Source: Verrucomicrobiia bacterium (GTDB lineage Bacteria; Verrucomicrobiota; Verrucomicrobiia; Limisphaerales; UBA11358). Taken from it: a stretch of DNA of 64,000 nt. The position numbers were made by a program, and so were the translations under genes. A model generated the notes under the pieces. The model did no database searches. It was not told where the DNA came from and was given only the letters and a program-made list of their open reading frames with translations. The DNA lies in contig JARLJW010000014.1 of NCBI GenBank assembly GCA_031290985.1, positions 1-64,000 on the forward strand. The letters are read 5' to 3'. Of the stretch, positions 1 to 10,700 are shown piece by piece. Every line of letters begins with the position of its first letter. Position 1 is the first letter of the stretch.

Positions 1-907
1 CGACTTCACCTCCTGGGACACCACCAACAATGTCGGTCGCGGCCTGCAATTCCAAGGCTATGGCGGCGGCAGCGGCGGGCAGTTTCCGGTCAACTTCATC
101 GGCCACGGCGGCGACGGCGATAATGTGAGCGTGAAATTCCTGGCCGATGGCGATTTACGCTTCGATGCCAACCAAGCCGGCGGCGGCGGCAAGCTGTCTT
201 GCGGTCCGGTAGATTTCGGCATCGATTTCCCCGGCATCGGTAACGGCGCATTTTTTGTGGATACCGCCGGGACTGGTTTCACCGGCATCAACCAGCCATC
301 CCCGGCGTATCAGCTCGATGTCGGCGGCACGTTCGCCTGCGACAACGGCCAGATCTACAGCGACGGCTCCGGCAACCTCACCGCCCAGACCTTCAACCCC
401 GTCAGCGACCGGGCGCGCAAAGAAAATATCAAGCCCTTCGACCCGCAGACCGCGCTGAGCATGGCGCTGGCCATGACCAACTACACCTGGCGTTTCAAAG
501 GCGCGACCAACACCCTCACCGCCATCACCAAGCAGACCAACTCCGTCGCCCCGAAGGGCTTCACACTGGCCACCAACACCGTTGTCAAAATCCGGCCCGC
601 AACGGGCAAAGAAATCGGCCCGATGGCGCAAGAATGGAAAGCGGCGACCGGCTTGGGCAGCGGCACCAACATCAGCCTCACCAGCTTCAACGGCCTGCTC
701 CTCGGCGCGGTCCAAGGCTTGAACCAAAAGCTCGCCGACCCCACCCGCCCGAACGGGACACTGTACCCCGCGAACACCTGGTCCCTGGCGGCGATCACCA
801 ACGGCATGGCCGATGGTGGCTTTTGGACCGGCAACAGCAACGGCCAGGCGCTGGTCAGCCTGTACTTGTCGAACGGGGTGGTCTGGATCAAGCAGATCGC
901 GCCGTAG
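1..907 (+). CDS. 3' part of secreted/fibre-like protein with Peptidase S74 self-cleaving chaperone domain
   Basis: The reading frame is open from base 2 with no stop, so the gene enters from the left and only its last 301 codons are visible. The visible part starts with a Gly-rich beta region typical of fibre stalks. The motif SDRARKENI (Ser codon at 404-406) matches the start of the S74 intramolecular chaperone domain. In the endosialidase/tailspike family a Ser and a Lys five residues later form the cleavage dyad, and both are present with that spacing. Cleavage would release a tail of about 167 residues. That tail is longer than the core domain and ends in a short beta-rich segment. S74 domains help trimerise fibres and are then cut off. 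I infer a trimeric surface or appendage fibre. No phage genes are nearby, so a bacterial surface protein is more likely than a prophage remnant. The N-terminus, signal peptide and true start are outside the window. Confidence 0.75.
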   Translation, partial: DFTSWDTTNNVGRGLQFQGYGGGSGGQFPVNFIGHGGDGDNVSVKFLADGDLRFDANQAGGGGKLSCGPVDFGIDFPGIGNGAFFVDTAGTGFTGINQPSPAYQLDVGGTFACDNGQIYSDGSGNLTAQTFNPVSDRARKENIKPFDPQTALSMALAMTNYTWRFKGATNTLTAITKQTNSVAPKGFTLATNTVVKIRPATGKEIGPMAQEWKAATGLGSGTNISLTSFNGLLLGAVQGLNQKLADPTRPNGTLYPANTWSLAAITNGMADGGFWTGNSNGQALVSLYLSNGVVWIKQIAP

Positions 908-1445
908 CGCCTTGGACGGGGTATTTAATGGCCCGCTATTGCCACCTTAACGGGTAGTTAAAAATGCAAAGTCGGGCATCCTGGGAAGGCGGGTTTTTAC
1001 CCCATTCTTCTCAAACCATTTCGACTACTTCTCAAACCGGGCGCGTTTTTACAGTTTCCCCCCTCCCCGCGCAGCAGTGAAAGCAGCTATGGACAGGGGG
1101 TGATGGCGAACGTAAAACAAATCATTCTAAGCATTTACGCCAGCATCAAGGCTCGCTATGGCAGTTAAACTTAATAGTGGCACAGCAGCAGGTAGGGCGG
1201 GCAGTCCCCTGCCCGCCGCGATTGCCAACCAACGCACCCTGATTCACCGCGACGGCAAGCAGCAGCGACGCTCCCTGGCCATTTCTAAAAACCCACGACG
1301 AGACAGGTCAAACCGCCACCGGACCACCACTTCCGGTCCCCTCGCCCCTCCGAGGGGAGAGGGCTCGGGTGGAGGGGTGCCGGCCATTGAAAACCAAATG
1401 AGAATCAACCACTTACAACCCGCCCCACCCGCAACACGGTCCCTA
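908..1445. other. Intergenic region with palindromic repeats, no convincing gene
   Basis: I see no gene here. The 96-codon frame at 1158-1448 reads through repeat DNA and has no family features. The region holds a perfect 9-bp stem with a 4-nt loop (1196-1217, GGCGGGCAG/CTGCCCGCC). It also holds a purine/pyrimidine-asymmetric GC-rich palindrome of the CCCCTC...GAGGGG type (1336-1378) and an 11-bp direct repeat, CTTCTCAAACC, around 1007-1040. The genes on either side converge here. Confidence 0.6.
1336..1378. repeat. REP-like GC palindrome (GAGGGGAGAGGG type), copy 1
   Basis: The sequence CCTCCGAGGGGAGAGGGC followed by GGGTGGAGGGG is the same repeat type seen at 52881-52930 and, as an inverted pair, inside the glycosyltransferase gene at 54060-54176. 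Four copies in 64 kb point to a dispersed chromosomal repeat family. Confidence 0.6.
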
Positions 1446-1479
1446 TAAAAGAAAAGAGCCCGGACACTACTCCGGGCTC
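1446..1479 (-). terminator. Intrinsic terminator of the coaE operon
   Basis: A perfect 9-bp stem, GAGCCCGGA (1456-1464) and TCCGGGCTC (1471-1479), closes a 6-nt loop. Read on the minus strand it is followed directly by TTTTCTTTTA. It lies about 120 bp after the coaE stop codon and closes the long minus-strand block. The plus-strand side is A-rich, so it should act mainly on minus-strand transcripts. Confidence 0.85.
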
Positions 1480-1599
1480 AATAAAAACAACACTCTAAAT
1501 TTTCTTGTCGGGGCACAACTCCCAACACCAAAAGCCTACCACACCCCGGATTTTCCGCCTGTCCCCAGTTGTGGGGACAAAATGACCAATCGCCGGCAG

Positions 1600-2184
1600 T
1601 CAGATTTTCCCCAGAATTTCCCCAAGTTGCCGCTGCGAAACCTCCGGCAGCCCCTCGCTCCACACCACAAAATGCGACCGCGCCAGCTTTTGCTCCACCG
1701 GCATCTGCGCCGCAATCCGCTGCCGGATCTGCTCCGGCGTCCACCCGCGCGCCGCCAGCCTGGCCCGCTGCGAATCCGGCGAACACGCCACGCAGATGAT
1801 CTTGTCGAAGCACCCCTCCGCCTGCGTCTCGAACAATAGCGGAATCACCACCACGCCCACCGGGCAATTTTCCCGGCGCCACGCCTCCGCCTGCGCCCGC
1901 CAGCCTGCGCGGATGCGCGGATGCAAAATCCCCTCCAGCTTCTGTCGCGCGGCGGGATCGGCAAAAACGATCTTCGCCAGTTCACCCCGCCGCAGCCCGC
2001 CATCGGGTGCCAGCAGGTGATTTCCAAAAACGGCGGCGATCTCCGCCAAGGCCGGCTGACCGGGCTGCACCAGTTCATGCGCGAGGTCATCCGTGTCCAC
2101 CACCCGCGCACCGGCCGCCAAAAGAAAACCGGCGGCGGTGGATTTTCCCATCCCCACGCCGCCGGTCAAACCGCAGAGTTTCAT
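1600..2184 (-). CDS. coaE: Dephospho-CoA kinase
   Basis: The 194-aa product has the length and layout of CoaE, the cytoplasmic enzyme that phosphorylates the 3'-OH of dephospho-CoA in the last step of coenzyme A synthesis. The Walker A motif GGVGMGKST is at residues 8-16, followed by VVDTDDLAHELVQPGQ, the substrate-side region typical of the family. The LHPRIR and VVIPLLFET motifs and the lid-like RLAARGWT segment are also present. The ATG lies 5 bp after the stop of the S53 peptidase gene, so it is probably translated from the same mRNA. A strong terminator follows. Its position behind large secreted proteins is likely incidental housekeeping. Confidence 0.95.
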   Translation of the reverse strand: MKLCGLTGGVGMGKSTAAGFLLAAGARVVDTDDLAHELVQPGQPALAEIAAVFGNHLLAPDGGLRRGELAKIVFADPAARQKLEGILHPRIRAGWRAQAEAWRRENCPVGVVVIPLLFETQAEGCFDKIICVACSPDSQRARLAARGWTPEQIRQRIAAQMPVEQKLARSHFVVWSEGLPEVSQRQLGEILGKI

Positions 2185-2189
2185 TGTGC

Positions 2190-4688
2190 TTACTGGCCGG
2201 GGATCACACGGTAGAAGCGGTCCGCATAGTACGTCGCGTCTAGATTCGTGTAATTAAACGGCGTGGTGTTCGTGAAGATGGGCACCCATGTCAACAGGTT
2301 GGTGGAGGCTTGCACGATCACGCTCGTGCCCACGCCGTAAGTGTCATAGCCACCGGCCACTTTAAACATGAAATGATTACCCGGTTCCACCAGCGCAGCC
2401 CCCGACAGCGCCGGCGCCGGCCGCACTGCCACGGCGATTTTGGTGCTCACCGTGTTGTCATCCGGGTTCGGGTCCGGCGTGGATGAACTGATGCTGACAA
2501 TCGCATCGTTCTCATAAGGTTGGCCGATAAGGTTTGCGGCAAAAGTCAGGGTCAGCGTACCGCCGGCGTTGACCGGCAAATTGCCCAGATTCCAGATGAA
2601 CGAACCGCCAAAGCGCGTGAACGTGCCTAGGCTCAGGTTCGATGAAATGAGCGTTACGCCGTTCTCGGGCGTCGGCAGAGTGTCCGTCACATAAACATTT
2701 GTGCCCGTCGCGGGACCATAGTTCGTCACCGACAAGGTGAGGTTAAAGTTTGTGCCGGGGGGCTCCGGCAGAGGGCTGTTCGTGGGCGTGACACACAGGG
2801 CGATGTCCGCCGGATATCCGACCAGGTTGGCCGTCGTCAGGGCAATGGACCAGCCGCTGTTGATCATGCCCACGTCCTGCTGCTTGTCGTCCTGCACAAA
2901 CAGGAACCAGTCACCGTTCGGATTGCTCCCGTTCATCGCGGACAGGTTGGTCGGCCACGGTCCCAGCGGAGCGGAAATGATCGGCGGCGGAAGATTGGAA
3001 GCGGTGACGGTATTGCCGACCAAGGCATTGATCAAATTGGTGCCGTTGGGGGTGCCCAAACCGGTGCAAAGATCATAGTTGTTGGTCGCATAAAACTGGT
3101 TCGGGCTTTGGGACCAGGCGTTGTTCCCCGTGGTGGTGTCATGGAAAGAATTGGTGTAAGTCACCGGGTTCTTGGCCAGGCTGTATAGGGCCGGGTTCAA
3201 AAAGCCCACCGGCGGCCGGCTGTTGATCGCACCCTGTTGATTGATCATGGCCGTATAACCGCACCACAACGGCGCCGCCGCGCTCGTGCCGCCAAACCAG
3301 TCGGAAATACCGTTGCCATAAATCACCCAGCAATGATCCGCCGTCAACGCCACGTCCGGCATGTTGCGTTGCGTGGCCGATCCATGGCTGGTCGTGATGT
3401 TGATGTTCGTCTGCCAGCTCGGAATCAAATAGTTCGGGCTGATGCCGCCGCTGCTGCCAATGCCGTCGTTGGCCGGACCAAATTCGACGCCCCAGTTCCA
3501 GACCGTTTCCGACGCGTAAACCGCATTGTTCGACGTGGTCAGCGTCGTGCCGCCCACTTCCGTGATGTGCGGGCTGTCCGACGGGAATGACACAAAACCC
3601 GTGAAGGCATCCGAATCGCCCACGGCATTGAAAAAGGTCTGCCCCTGCAACGCCATCTGCTGGAAAATCTGCTCCGCCGTCGCGTCCGGCGACCCGCCGC
3701 CCCACGAGCAGCTCAATTGCTTGGCCACGTTGTCATTCGCCATGCGGCCCAGCAAATCCACCCACGGGCTCGGATTCGGCGCCTCGTAAACGTAGATGTT
3801 GGAAACCCCCGGGGCCATTGAAAATATCATGTCAATGTCCAGCGAAACCTCGGGATTGCCAAATTGCGTCGGCGTCGGCACCCCCCCGTCCACCGGCACC
3901 ACGATCAGTTTCGGCGGATTCGCCAGCCCAATCAGCGTCGCATAGGCCGCGGCATCGCTCGCATAGAAACCGTCAAACTGCAGCAAGCCCACATTCTGGC
4001 CCGCACCCGTGAGGGTCGTGCCCGGAACATACGCATTGCGGAAATCCTGCCCCTGATAATTGCCGCCCGGCGCCGAACCGGCCGCCGGCGTCTTGACCAG
4101 CGGGTTCGTTTGCGGATGCTTCTTGAGGTTCGGGTGCGGGAGATAATAACTGTCCATCTGGCTCAGGTGCAGGATGGGCAGCGTGGCATCCACCGTGGGC
4201 TCCGTGCTCGGCGCATAAAAACTGCGCGCCTCGGTCGGATGCTGGTAGGTGTTGAACTTGACGTGGAACGTCCTTTCCACCGTGCTGACCGGCGCCTTCA
4301 CATCCAGCAAAACCCGGTTCGGATGCGTGCCGGAAACGGTCAACCCGTTGGCCGCCGCGAAATCTTTCACCGCCTGGTAGTCCTGCTCCGTCGGGCCGAA
4401 CTGCGCCGTGAACTGCTCCGGCGTCAGAAAATGATGATAGTTCGGGCTGCTCGGATCGTAGATTTGCTGCATCAGGTTCGTCAAACCCTCCCGATTCCGC
4501 AACGGCAGGCCGATCACCAGGTTCAATTGATTCGTCGCCGGCAGCGCCCCCGTCGCGGCCAGCATGGTGGCCGCCTGCGGCACATGTCCGGTCAGCGTCT
4601 TCATCACCGGCGCCGCCGCACCCGCCGGCCACACCATGGCCGCCGCCACCAGCAGCCCCGCGCTAATCTTGGAAAATATCTTGCTCAT
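2190..4688 (-). CDS. Secreted S53 (sedolisin/kumamolisin) peptidase with half P domain and DUF11-like tail
   Basis: This 832-aa protein begins with a signal peptide (about residues 1-26) and a pro-kumamolisin activation domain (about 45-185). The S53 catalytic domain (about 205-557) has E280 and D284 in NPEVSLDID, oxyanion-type D358 in AVGDSD, and nucleophile S469 in GGTSAAAP, so it should be an active acid-type serine-carboxyl endopeptidase. The catalytic domain ends normally at GLGTPNGTNL. The next part is unusual. Residues about 570-618 (SAMNGSNPNGDWFLFVQDD...GWSIAL) look like only the second half of a proprotein-convertase P domain. A DUF11-like beta-sandwich (about 625-755) and a C-terminal module ending DRFYRVIPGQ follow. 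The missing first half of a P domain is at the end of the giant gene just upstream, 31 bp away. Start ATG is at 4688 with a weak GAGAG ribosome site. Confidence 0.9.
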   Translation of the reverse strand: MSKIFSKISAGLLVAAAMVWPAGAAAPVMKTLTGHVPQAATMLAATGALPATNQLNLVIGLPLRNREGLTNLMQQIYDPSSPNYHHFLTPEQFTAQFGPTEQDYQAVKDFAAANGLTVSGTHPNRVLLDVKAPVSTVERTFHVKFNTYQHPTEARSFYAPSTEPTVDATLPILHLSQMDSYYLPHPNLKKHPQTNPLVKTPAAGSAPGGNYQGQDFRNAYVPGTTLTGAGQNVGLLQFDGFYASDAAAYATLIGLANPPKLIVVPVDGGVPTPTQFGNPEVSLDIDMIFSMAPGVSNIYVYEAPNPSPWVDLLGRMANDNVAKQLSCSWGGGSPDATAEQIFQQMALQGQTFFNAVGDSDAFTGFVSFPSDSPHITEVGGTTLTTSNNAVYASETVWNWGVEFGPANDGIGSSGGISPNYLIPSWQTNINITTSHGSATQRNMPDVALTADHCWVIYGNGISDWFGGTSAAAPLWCGYTAMINQQGAINSRPPVGFLNPALYSLAKNPVTYTNSFHDTTTGNNAWSQSPNQFYATNNYDLCTGLGTPNGTNLINALVGNTVTASNLPPPIISAPLGPWPTNLSAMNGSNPNGDWFLFVQDDKQQDVGMINSGWSIALTTANLVGYPADIALCVTPTNSPLPEPPGTNFNLTLSVTNYGPATGTNVYVTDTLPTPENGVTLISSNLSLGTFTRFGGSFIWNLGNLPVNAGGTLTLTFAANLIGQPYENDAIVSISSSTPDPNPDDNTVSTKIAVAVRPAPALSGAALVEPGNHFMFKVAGGYDTYGVGTSVIVQASTNLLTWVPIFTNTTPFNYTNLDATYYADRFYRVIPGQ

Positions 4689-4719
4689 AAAATCTCTCGT
4701 TCAAAGTTTTGCCCGGGCC

Positions 4720-7700
4720 TCAGTGGAAATTGTTCACCGGCAGCACCACCGATGGCCTGTTCGTGCTCGTCACCGCCGAGGTGCCGTGCGTCAGCAGGTT
4801 CGTAAACGCATCGTCAAAGGTCAGCGTCACGTTGGTCACCAGCACCTGCCCGCCCACGTGCGCCATGATCAGCGTGCTCAGGCTCGACGGCGATTGGACG
4901 AGCGCGTCGATGTCCGAAGGCGACTGGTGCCACAGCTTGTTCAGCGTGACCGTCGCCTTCACCAGCGTGCCGTTCAACCCGCTGACATTGATGATCGAAG
5001 GATACGGCGATGCCGCCGCCGGCGTCGCGTTCGTCGGGTCATTGATTACGATCGCCGCGCTGTTCGTGTACAGCGAGGTCACCGTGCCCAGCGTATAACC
5101 GAACACGCCCGTGCCGAGCAGATTGTTCGTGTTCGATTCGTAAAGATTGAAGTTCACGATGATCGCCTGATTGTTCGTGCCCTTGGCCGTGAAGGTAAAC
5201 GGCCGGGAAACCGAGTGGCCGTGGTACGCCATCGGCCCGTAGCTGTTCGTCAACGGTGACGCCACCGTGACATTGGCGTTGGTGATGATCTTGGCGACCA
5301 AATTCGTCACGTCCGTCCCACCGGCATCGCGGAAGGCAAACTGCAGCGTCACCGTCTCATTCGTGTCAATGATGCCGTTCGGCGCGCCCGCGCCCGTTTC
5401 CGAGGTCAGCAGCGAACCGGCCGGGATCACATAGCTGCCGCTGTCATCATGGAGGGTCAACGTGGCCGCGCTCGGCGCCTGCAACGTGCAGTTCGTCGGG
5501 TTCAACAATTGCAGCAGCACCGTCTTGTCCGCCAGCAGCACTGTGGTCGAGCTGATCGGCACATAGAAGTACGTGGCCGTCGCCCCGTTGGTGAAGACCA
5601 GCGTCCCGTTCGTCGCCACGAAGTTGACCGTCGAGGTCACGTTCGTGTTGTCCGTCCGCAGCACCGTGATCTTCGCCGCCCCCGCGCTCTTGTTCACCGA
5701 GTAGATGGCGCTTGAGAAGCTCATGCCCGAGTTGTTGTCCGTGATCGTCACCACCGCCGTGCTCGGCGCCACCAGCACGCCCGGCGCCGTCGGATTCGTC
5801 AGGATCACGCTGAACGTCTTGTCCCCGTTCACCAGCCCGTTGTTGAGGATCGGCACCGTGAACGTGTTCGTGCCGTTGCCGTTCGTGAACACCAGCGTCC
5901 CGTTCACCGCCGTATAATCAGTGCCCGCCAGACCGGTACCGTCCCGCGTCAGGAAATTGACGGACAGCGGCACCGTGTTCGAATCGATGATCACCGGCTC
6001 CACGTTCGTGTTGAGGCACACCACCGTCACCGTCAGGCTGCCCGCGTTCTTTGCCACGGTCAGCGCGGAGTTGGTGAAGCTGATGCCCGCCTCGGCGTCC
6101 GTGATCTGGATCACCATCGGGTTCGGCGTGCCGGTCTGCACGTTCAGGGCCGGATTCACGAGCGCCATGTTGAACGCCACCGTCCCGGTGTAATTCGTGT
6201 CGTGCAGCAGGAGCACCGGGATGATCTTGGAAACCTCGCCCGGGTTGAACGTCAGGGTTCCGCCCGTCGCCGTATAGTTCACATTGGACAGCGCCGTGAC
6301 ATCCCTCGTCGTATAATCCACCTTCGAGATGCCGCTCGCATTGTTGTACCGCGTGACGCTCACCGGCACCACGCCCGCCGTCTCGCTGAACGTGTTCGTC
6401 GCCACCGTGAAGGCGATCACCACATTCGTGTTGATGATCGTCAACGTCGCGTTCGTCGGGCTCGTGAGTGTGGCGCCGCCCGTCGGATTCGACAACACCA
6501 CCGTCAAATACACCGGCGCAATCGCCAGGTTGTTGTTCAGCACCGGCACCGCCAGCGTGGCGTTGGTCTGGCCGTCGTTAAACGTCACCGTTCCGCTCAC
6601 CGCCGTGTAATTGATGTTCGGCACGGCGGTTCCCGGCACCGTCGCATAGTCCACCGATACGCTGCCCGAGGTTCCGCTGCTGCGGACCACCGTCAGCGTG
6701 GCGATCCCCGCGTTTGCGTTCGTCGTGAAATTCGTGGAGGCAAAGCTCAACTGGCCCGGGGCCGTCACCGTGTCGATGATCGTCAACACCGTGTTCGACG
6801 GCGCGCTCTGCACCGCGTTCACCACGTTGCTCATGCCCAGGTATACCGTGCGGTTACCCTGCGGCAGCAGGTTGTTGACGATCCCCACCTGCACCACCTG
6901 GTCCGTCTGGCCCGGGTTGAAGGTCACCAGCAGGTTCGTCGGGTAATAATCAATGCCGGGCACCGCCGTCCCGTTGGTCGCGGTGAACACGCTCATGGAA
7001 CACGTGCCGCTCGCGGAGCCGATGCGCACCACATGCACGTTCCCCACCCCGGTCGACGTGTTCTTCGGCACGCTGTAACTCGCCGAACCAAAGCTCACCC
7101 CGCTGTCATCGTTGATGATCGTCAGCAGCGCCGTCGACTGGTCGCCCAGACTCGGACCCGCCGGCGGCGGCGGCGTCGGATTTGACAACGTCAGGTTCAC
7201 CGTCAGGTTCGGCGTCGCATTCGAATCGTCCCGCACCGGCACATTGACGTACCGCAGCACTTCGCCCGCCGGGAAGGTCACCGTCGTGTTCACACTGCTG
7301 TAATTCGTGCCCGCCACCGCCGTGCCGTCCGACGTCGCAAAATTCACTGCCACCGCGCCCGAGCCGTCCGTGTTCGCGCCGCTCGTGCCGCCCACGCGTT
7401 CCACCCCGATGATCGCCTGCAGCCCATTTTCATCCACGGAATAAGTCGGGGACGTGAACTGGAACTGGCCTGCGCCCGTCACCGACCCGCCGTAAATCCG
7501 GGCCACATGGCCCGCCGGCGCGTCGTTGTAGTGCGTAAAGCTGCCGCCGATCACAATCATCTGGTCCCCCGGCTGGATGACCAGCGCATTGACCGCCCCG
7601 TCGGCGCCATCGCCAAAATTGATGCTCGGATCCACCGCGCCGCTGGGCAGCAGGCGGGTCAACCGGTTGCGGGTCACGCCGTTGGCCTGCGTGAACTGGC

Positions 7701-10700
7701 CCGCCACCACGATCCGGTCATCCGTCTGGATGGCCAGCGCATTCACCACCCCGTTCGCCCCGGCGCCGACGTTGCTCGTGAAGGATCCATCCAGCGTGCC
7801 ATCACTGTTCAGGCGCGCCAGGTGGTTCAAGGCCACCCCGTCAAACGTGGTGAAATCACCACCCACCACCACGCTCCCATCATTCTGGATGGCCAGCGTC
7901 CGCACCACGTCCCCGGCCCCGACCGCCACGTTCAGGTTGAAGCTCGCATCCAATGACCCATCCGCGTTCAAGCGCGCAATGCGGCCGACCGTCGCGTTGT
8001 TCACATTCGTGAACGCCCCGCCGATCAGCACCTTGCCCGCAAACACCGAGTTGCTCGGATACGCCGCCACGGCATAGACCGTCCCCACCGGTCCGGACCC
8101 CGTCGCAAAACTATTGTCCACCGTGCCGTCGTTGTTCAATCGCGTCACAAACGGAATGGTCTGGCCGTCAATCAGCCCGAACGCTCCGCCGACGTAAACC
8201 TTCCGGCTGCCGCCAATGAACGTTTCCGCGATCGCATAGACCGTGTTGTCCGCCCCGGCCCCCGGGTTGAAGCTGCTGTCGATCGTGCCATCCTGGTTCA
8301 GCCGGGCGATGTGGTTCAGCGTCGTGCCGTTCACGGATGTGAACGTGCCGCCGATCAGGATCTGGTCATCCGTCTGGTCAACCACCGCGTAAACCGTGTT
8401 GTTCGCGCCGGACAAGCCATACAGGAAGCCGGACCGGTCCAGCGAGCCGTCCGTGTTCAACCGGGCCAGGTGGTTTTCCGGCACGCCATTCACGATCGTG
8501 AAGCTGCCGCCCGCGATGATCTGGCCGCTGGACTGCAGGGCCAGCCCAAATACATCCGCATTCATGCCCGCCCCCGGACTAAACGTCGTGTCCGCTGAAC
8601 CCGGCGGCCGGATCAGGCTGGACGCGTCCACGATGTAACATTTGGCCGTGCTCGGCGAGCCCAGCGAAGCGCCGTTGTTTGTCTCGACCAGCCCCACCGT
8701 GAAATAAAAGTCGCTTGGCTGCGGATCCACCATATTGTCATTCGTGATCGCCACCCGGATGGTGGCCGCCAGTTGTCCCGGCGCAAAGTTGAGGATGCCG
8801 TTCGTGGCGATGTAATTGACACCCGCCAGCGCCGTTCCATTCGCCGTCGAGTAATTTACGGTCATTAAACCGTTCGTTCCACGGTTGCGGATCACCGTCA
8901 GCAGCTCGTAGCCGCCCGTTTCATTCGCGATATAGCTCGGCGAACTGAACTGGAACGACCCGTAACTGTTGTCGTTGCCGATGAACACCACCGCGTTGGT
9001 CGTGCCCGTCGTCGCGAACAGCGAAGGTGCGCTCACCCCGTTCAAGGTCGGGGTCTTCAGCACCACGCCGAACTGCTTGGTGATGCCGTTGCTTCCGTTG
9101 TTAATCAACGGGATGGTGACGGTCTTCGGGCTCGTGTCCCCGCTGTTCCATTGCAACGTGTTGGTGCTGCCCACGTAATCCGTGCCGCTCTTCGCCGTGC
9201 CGTTCGTCGTCGCCAGCACCACCGAGACCGTGCCCTTGCTGCCCACGTTCCGGTTCACCGTGATCGTCACCGAGCCCGCGCTCAAATTGACGGGGTAATT
9301 GTTGGTGCTCAAGTTCACAAACCCCTGGAAATTCGGGTTGATGAGGTGCAGCACCGCATTCGTCAGCCCCAGTGTAGCCAGGCCACGTTGGTCCAGCGGA
9401 TCCAAACCAAACAGGGTCAGATTCACCGTTTTCTCAACCGCGCTCACCGAGTTCGAGTTCAAAATCGTGACATTGAACGACTGGTACGTGTCCGAGGGCT
9501 GGAATGCCAGCGTGCCGCTGCTGGCCACATAATCGTTGTTCAGGATCGCCGTGCTGCCGTTCGTCGTCGTCGCGTAGCTCAGGTACACCACGCCATACGA
9601 GCCGTTCGTGCGGATCACCGGTATCGTCGCGCTCTGACCCGAGCCCACGTAGTTTGCTGACGTGAACCCAAACGTCCCGGACTGATGATGATCGTCGATC
9701 AGCGTCCAGGGGGCGACGGATTTGCCGAGCGCCACGCCCAGCGGAACGTCTTCACCGCCCAGATAGAACTGGTCCGCACCATACGGATTCGCCATCTGGA
9801 ATTGCGCGGTCAGGTTGTTCAACGAGTTGGTGTTCGCCAGCACGCTGACCGTCACCACTGATCGCTGGCCGCTGCCGGAGTAATACTCGCCATAGATGTC
9901 CCGCACAAATCCATTGGTTCCAAACAAACCATCGCTGTGCATGCGCCCCATCGGATTGCCGACGTCCCAAGCCACCGCGTAGAAGGGGGCCAGGGCCAGA
10001 TAACTGTAATCCACCCCGCTCTGGGCCAGTGCGGGCAGCACGGCAAAATTGGCCGTGGCCGGTCCCAGGATGCCGCCGTCACGGAGCAGGCTCACATTCA
10101 TCGGCGACTGGCTCTTGTTGATCGAATAATTGTTCAACAACAGCCCAAGGTTGCCGGGCCCGGGCGTTGCCCCGCCGATCAAGCGGGCGACATTGCTGCG
10201 GTTGCGGATGCCCGCACGCGTCTTTTGCACCGGCGACATGGCCTGCGTGTTGATGATCGCGGCATTATTCGTATCTATGCTCTCCGGCCGCACATCCACA
10301 TCATCCGACTGGCCGCCACCCACCCGTTGGAAGCTGCCGCCAATCATGACCTGGCCATCGCTCTGCAGCCCGGACGTCAGCACCGTGCCCAGCGGGTCGT
10401 TATACCGATCACGCGGCAGGCCGGCGAACTCGTTGTAGGCCGTGTCCAAGAAGGTCGTGTCCACCGTGCCGTCCGCGTTCAACCGCGTAAAGCCCAGGCG
10501 ATGCGTGCCATTGACGGCGGTGAAGGCGCCCCCGACATATATCGTGAAGTTCGTCTGCACCGGCAGCGCCGCATTCGTGGTCGAGTAGATTTGATTCGTC
10601 GCCACCAACACATTGAACACCGGACCATTGACGCCCGTCCCGTTGTAGAAGGCCGGATCCGTGAATCCGTTCGCCGTCAACCGGGCCAGCCGGTTGGCCG

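Noticed and set aside
1158-1448. 96-aa plus-strand frame
   Set aside because: It translates intergenic palindromes, runs into the terminator hairpin and has no ribosome site or family features.
3864-5259. Arg-rich plus-strand frames opposite the S53 and giant genes
   Set aside because: They are shadows of GC-rich codons on the other strand, and many similar frames occur all along the giant gene.
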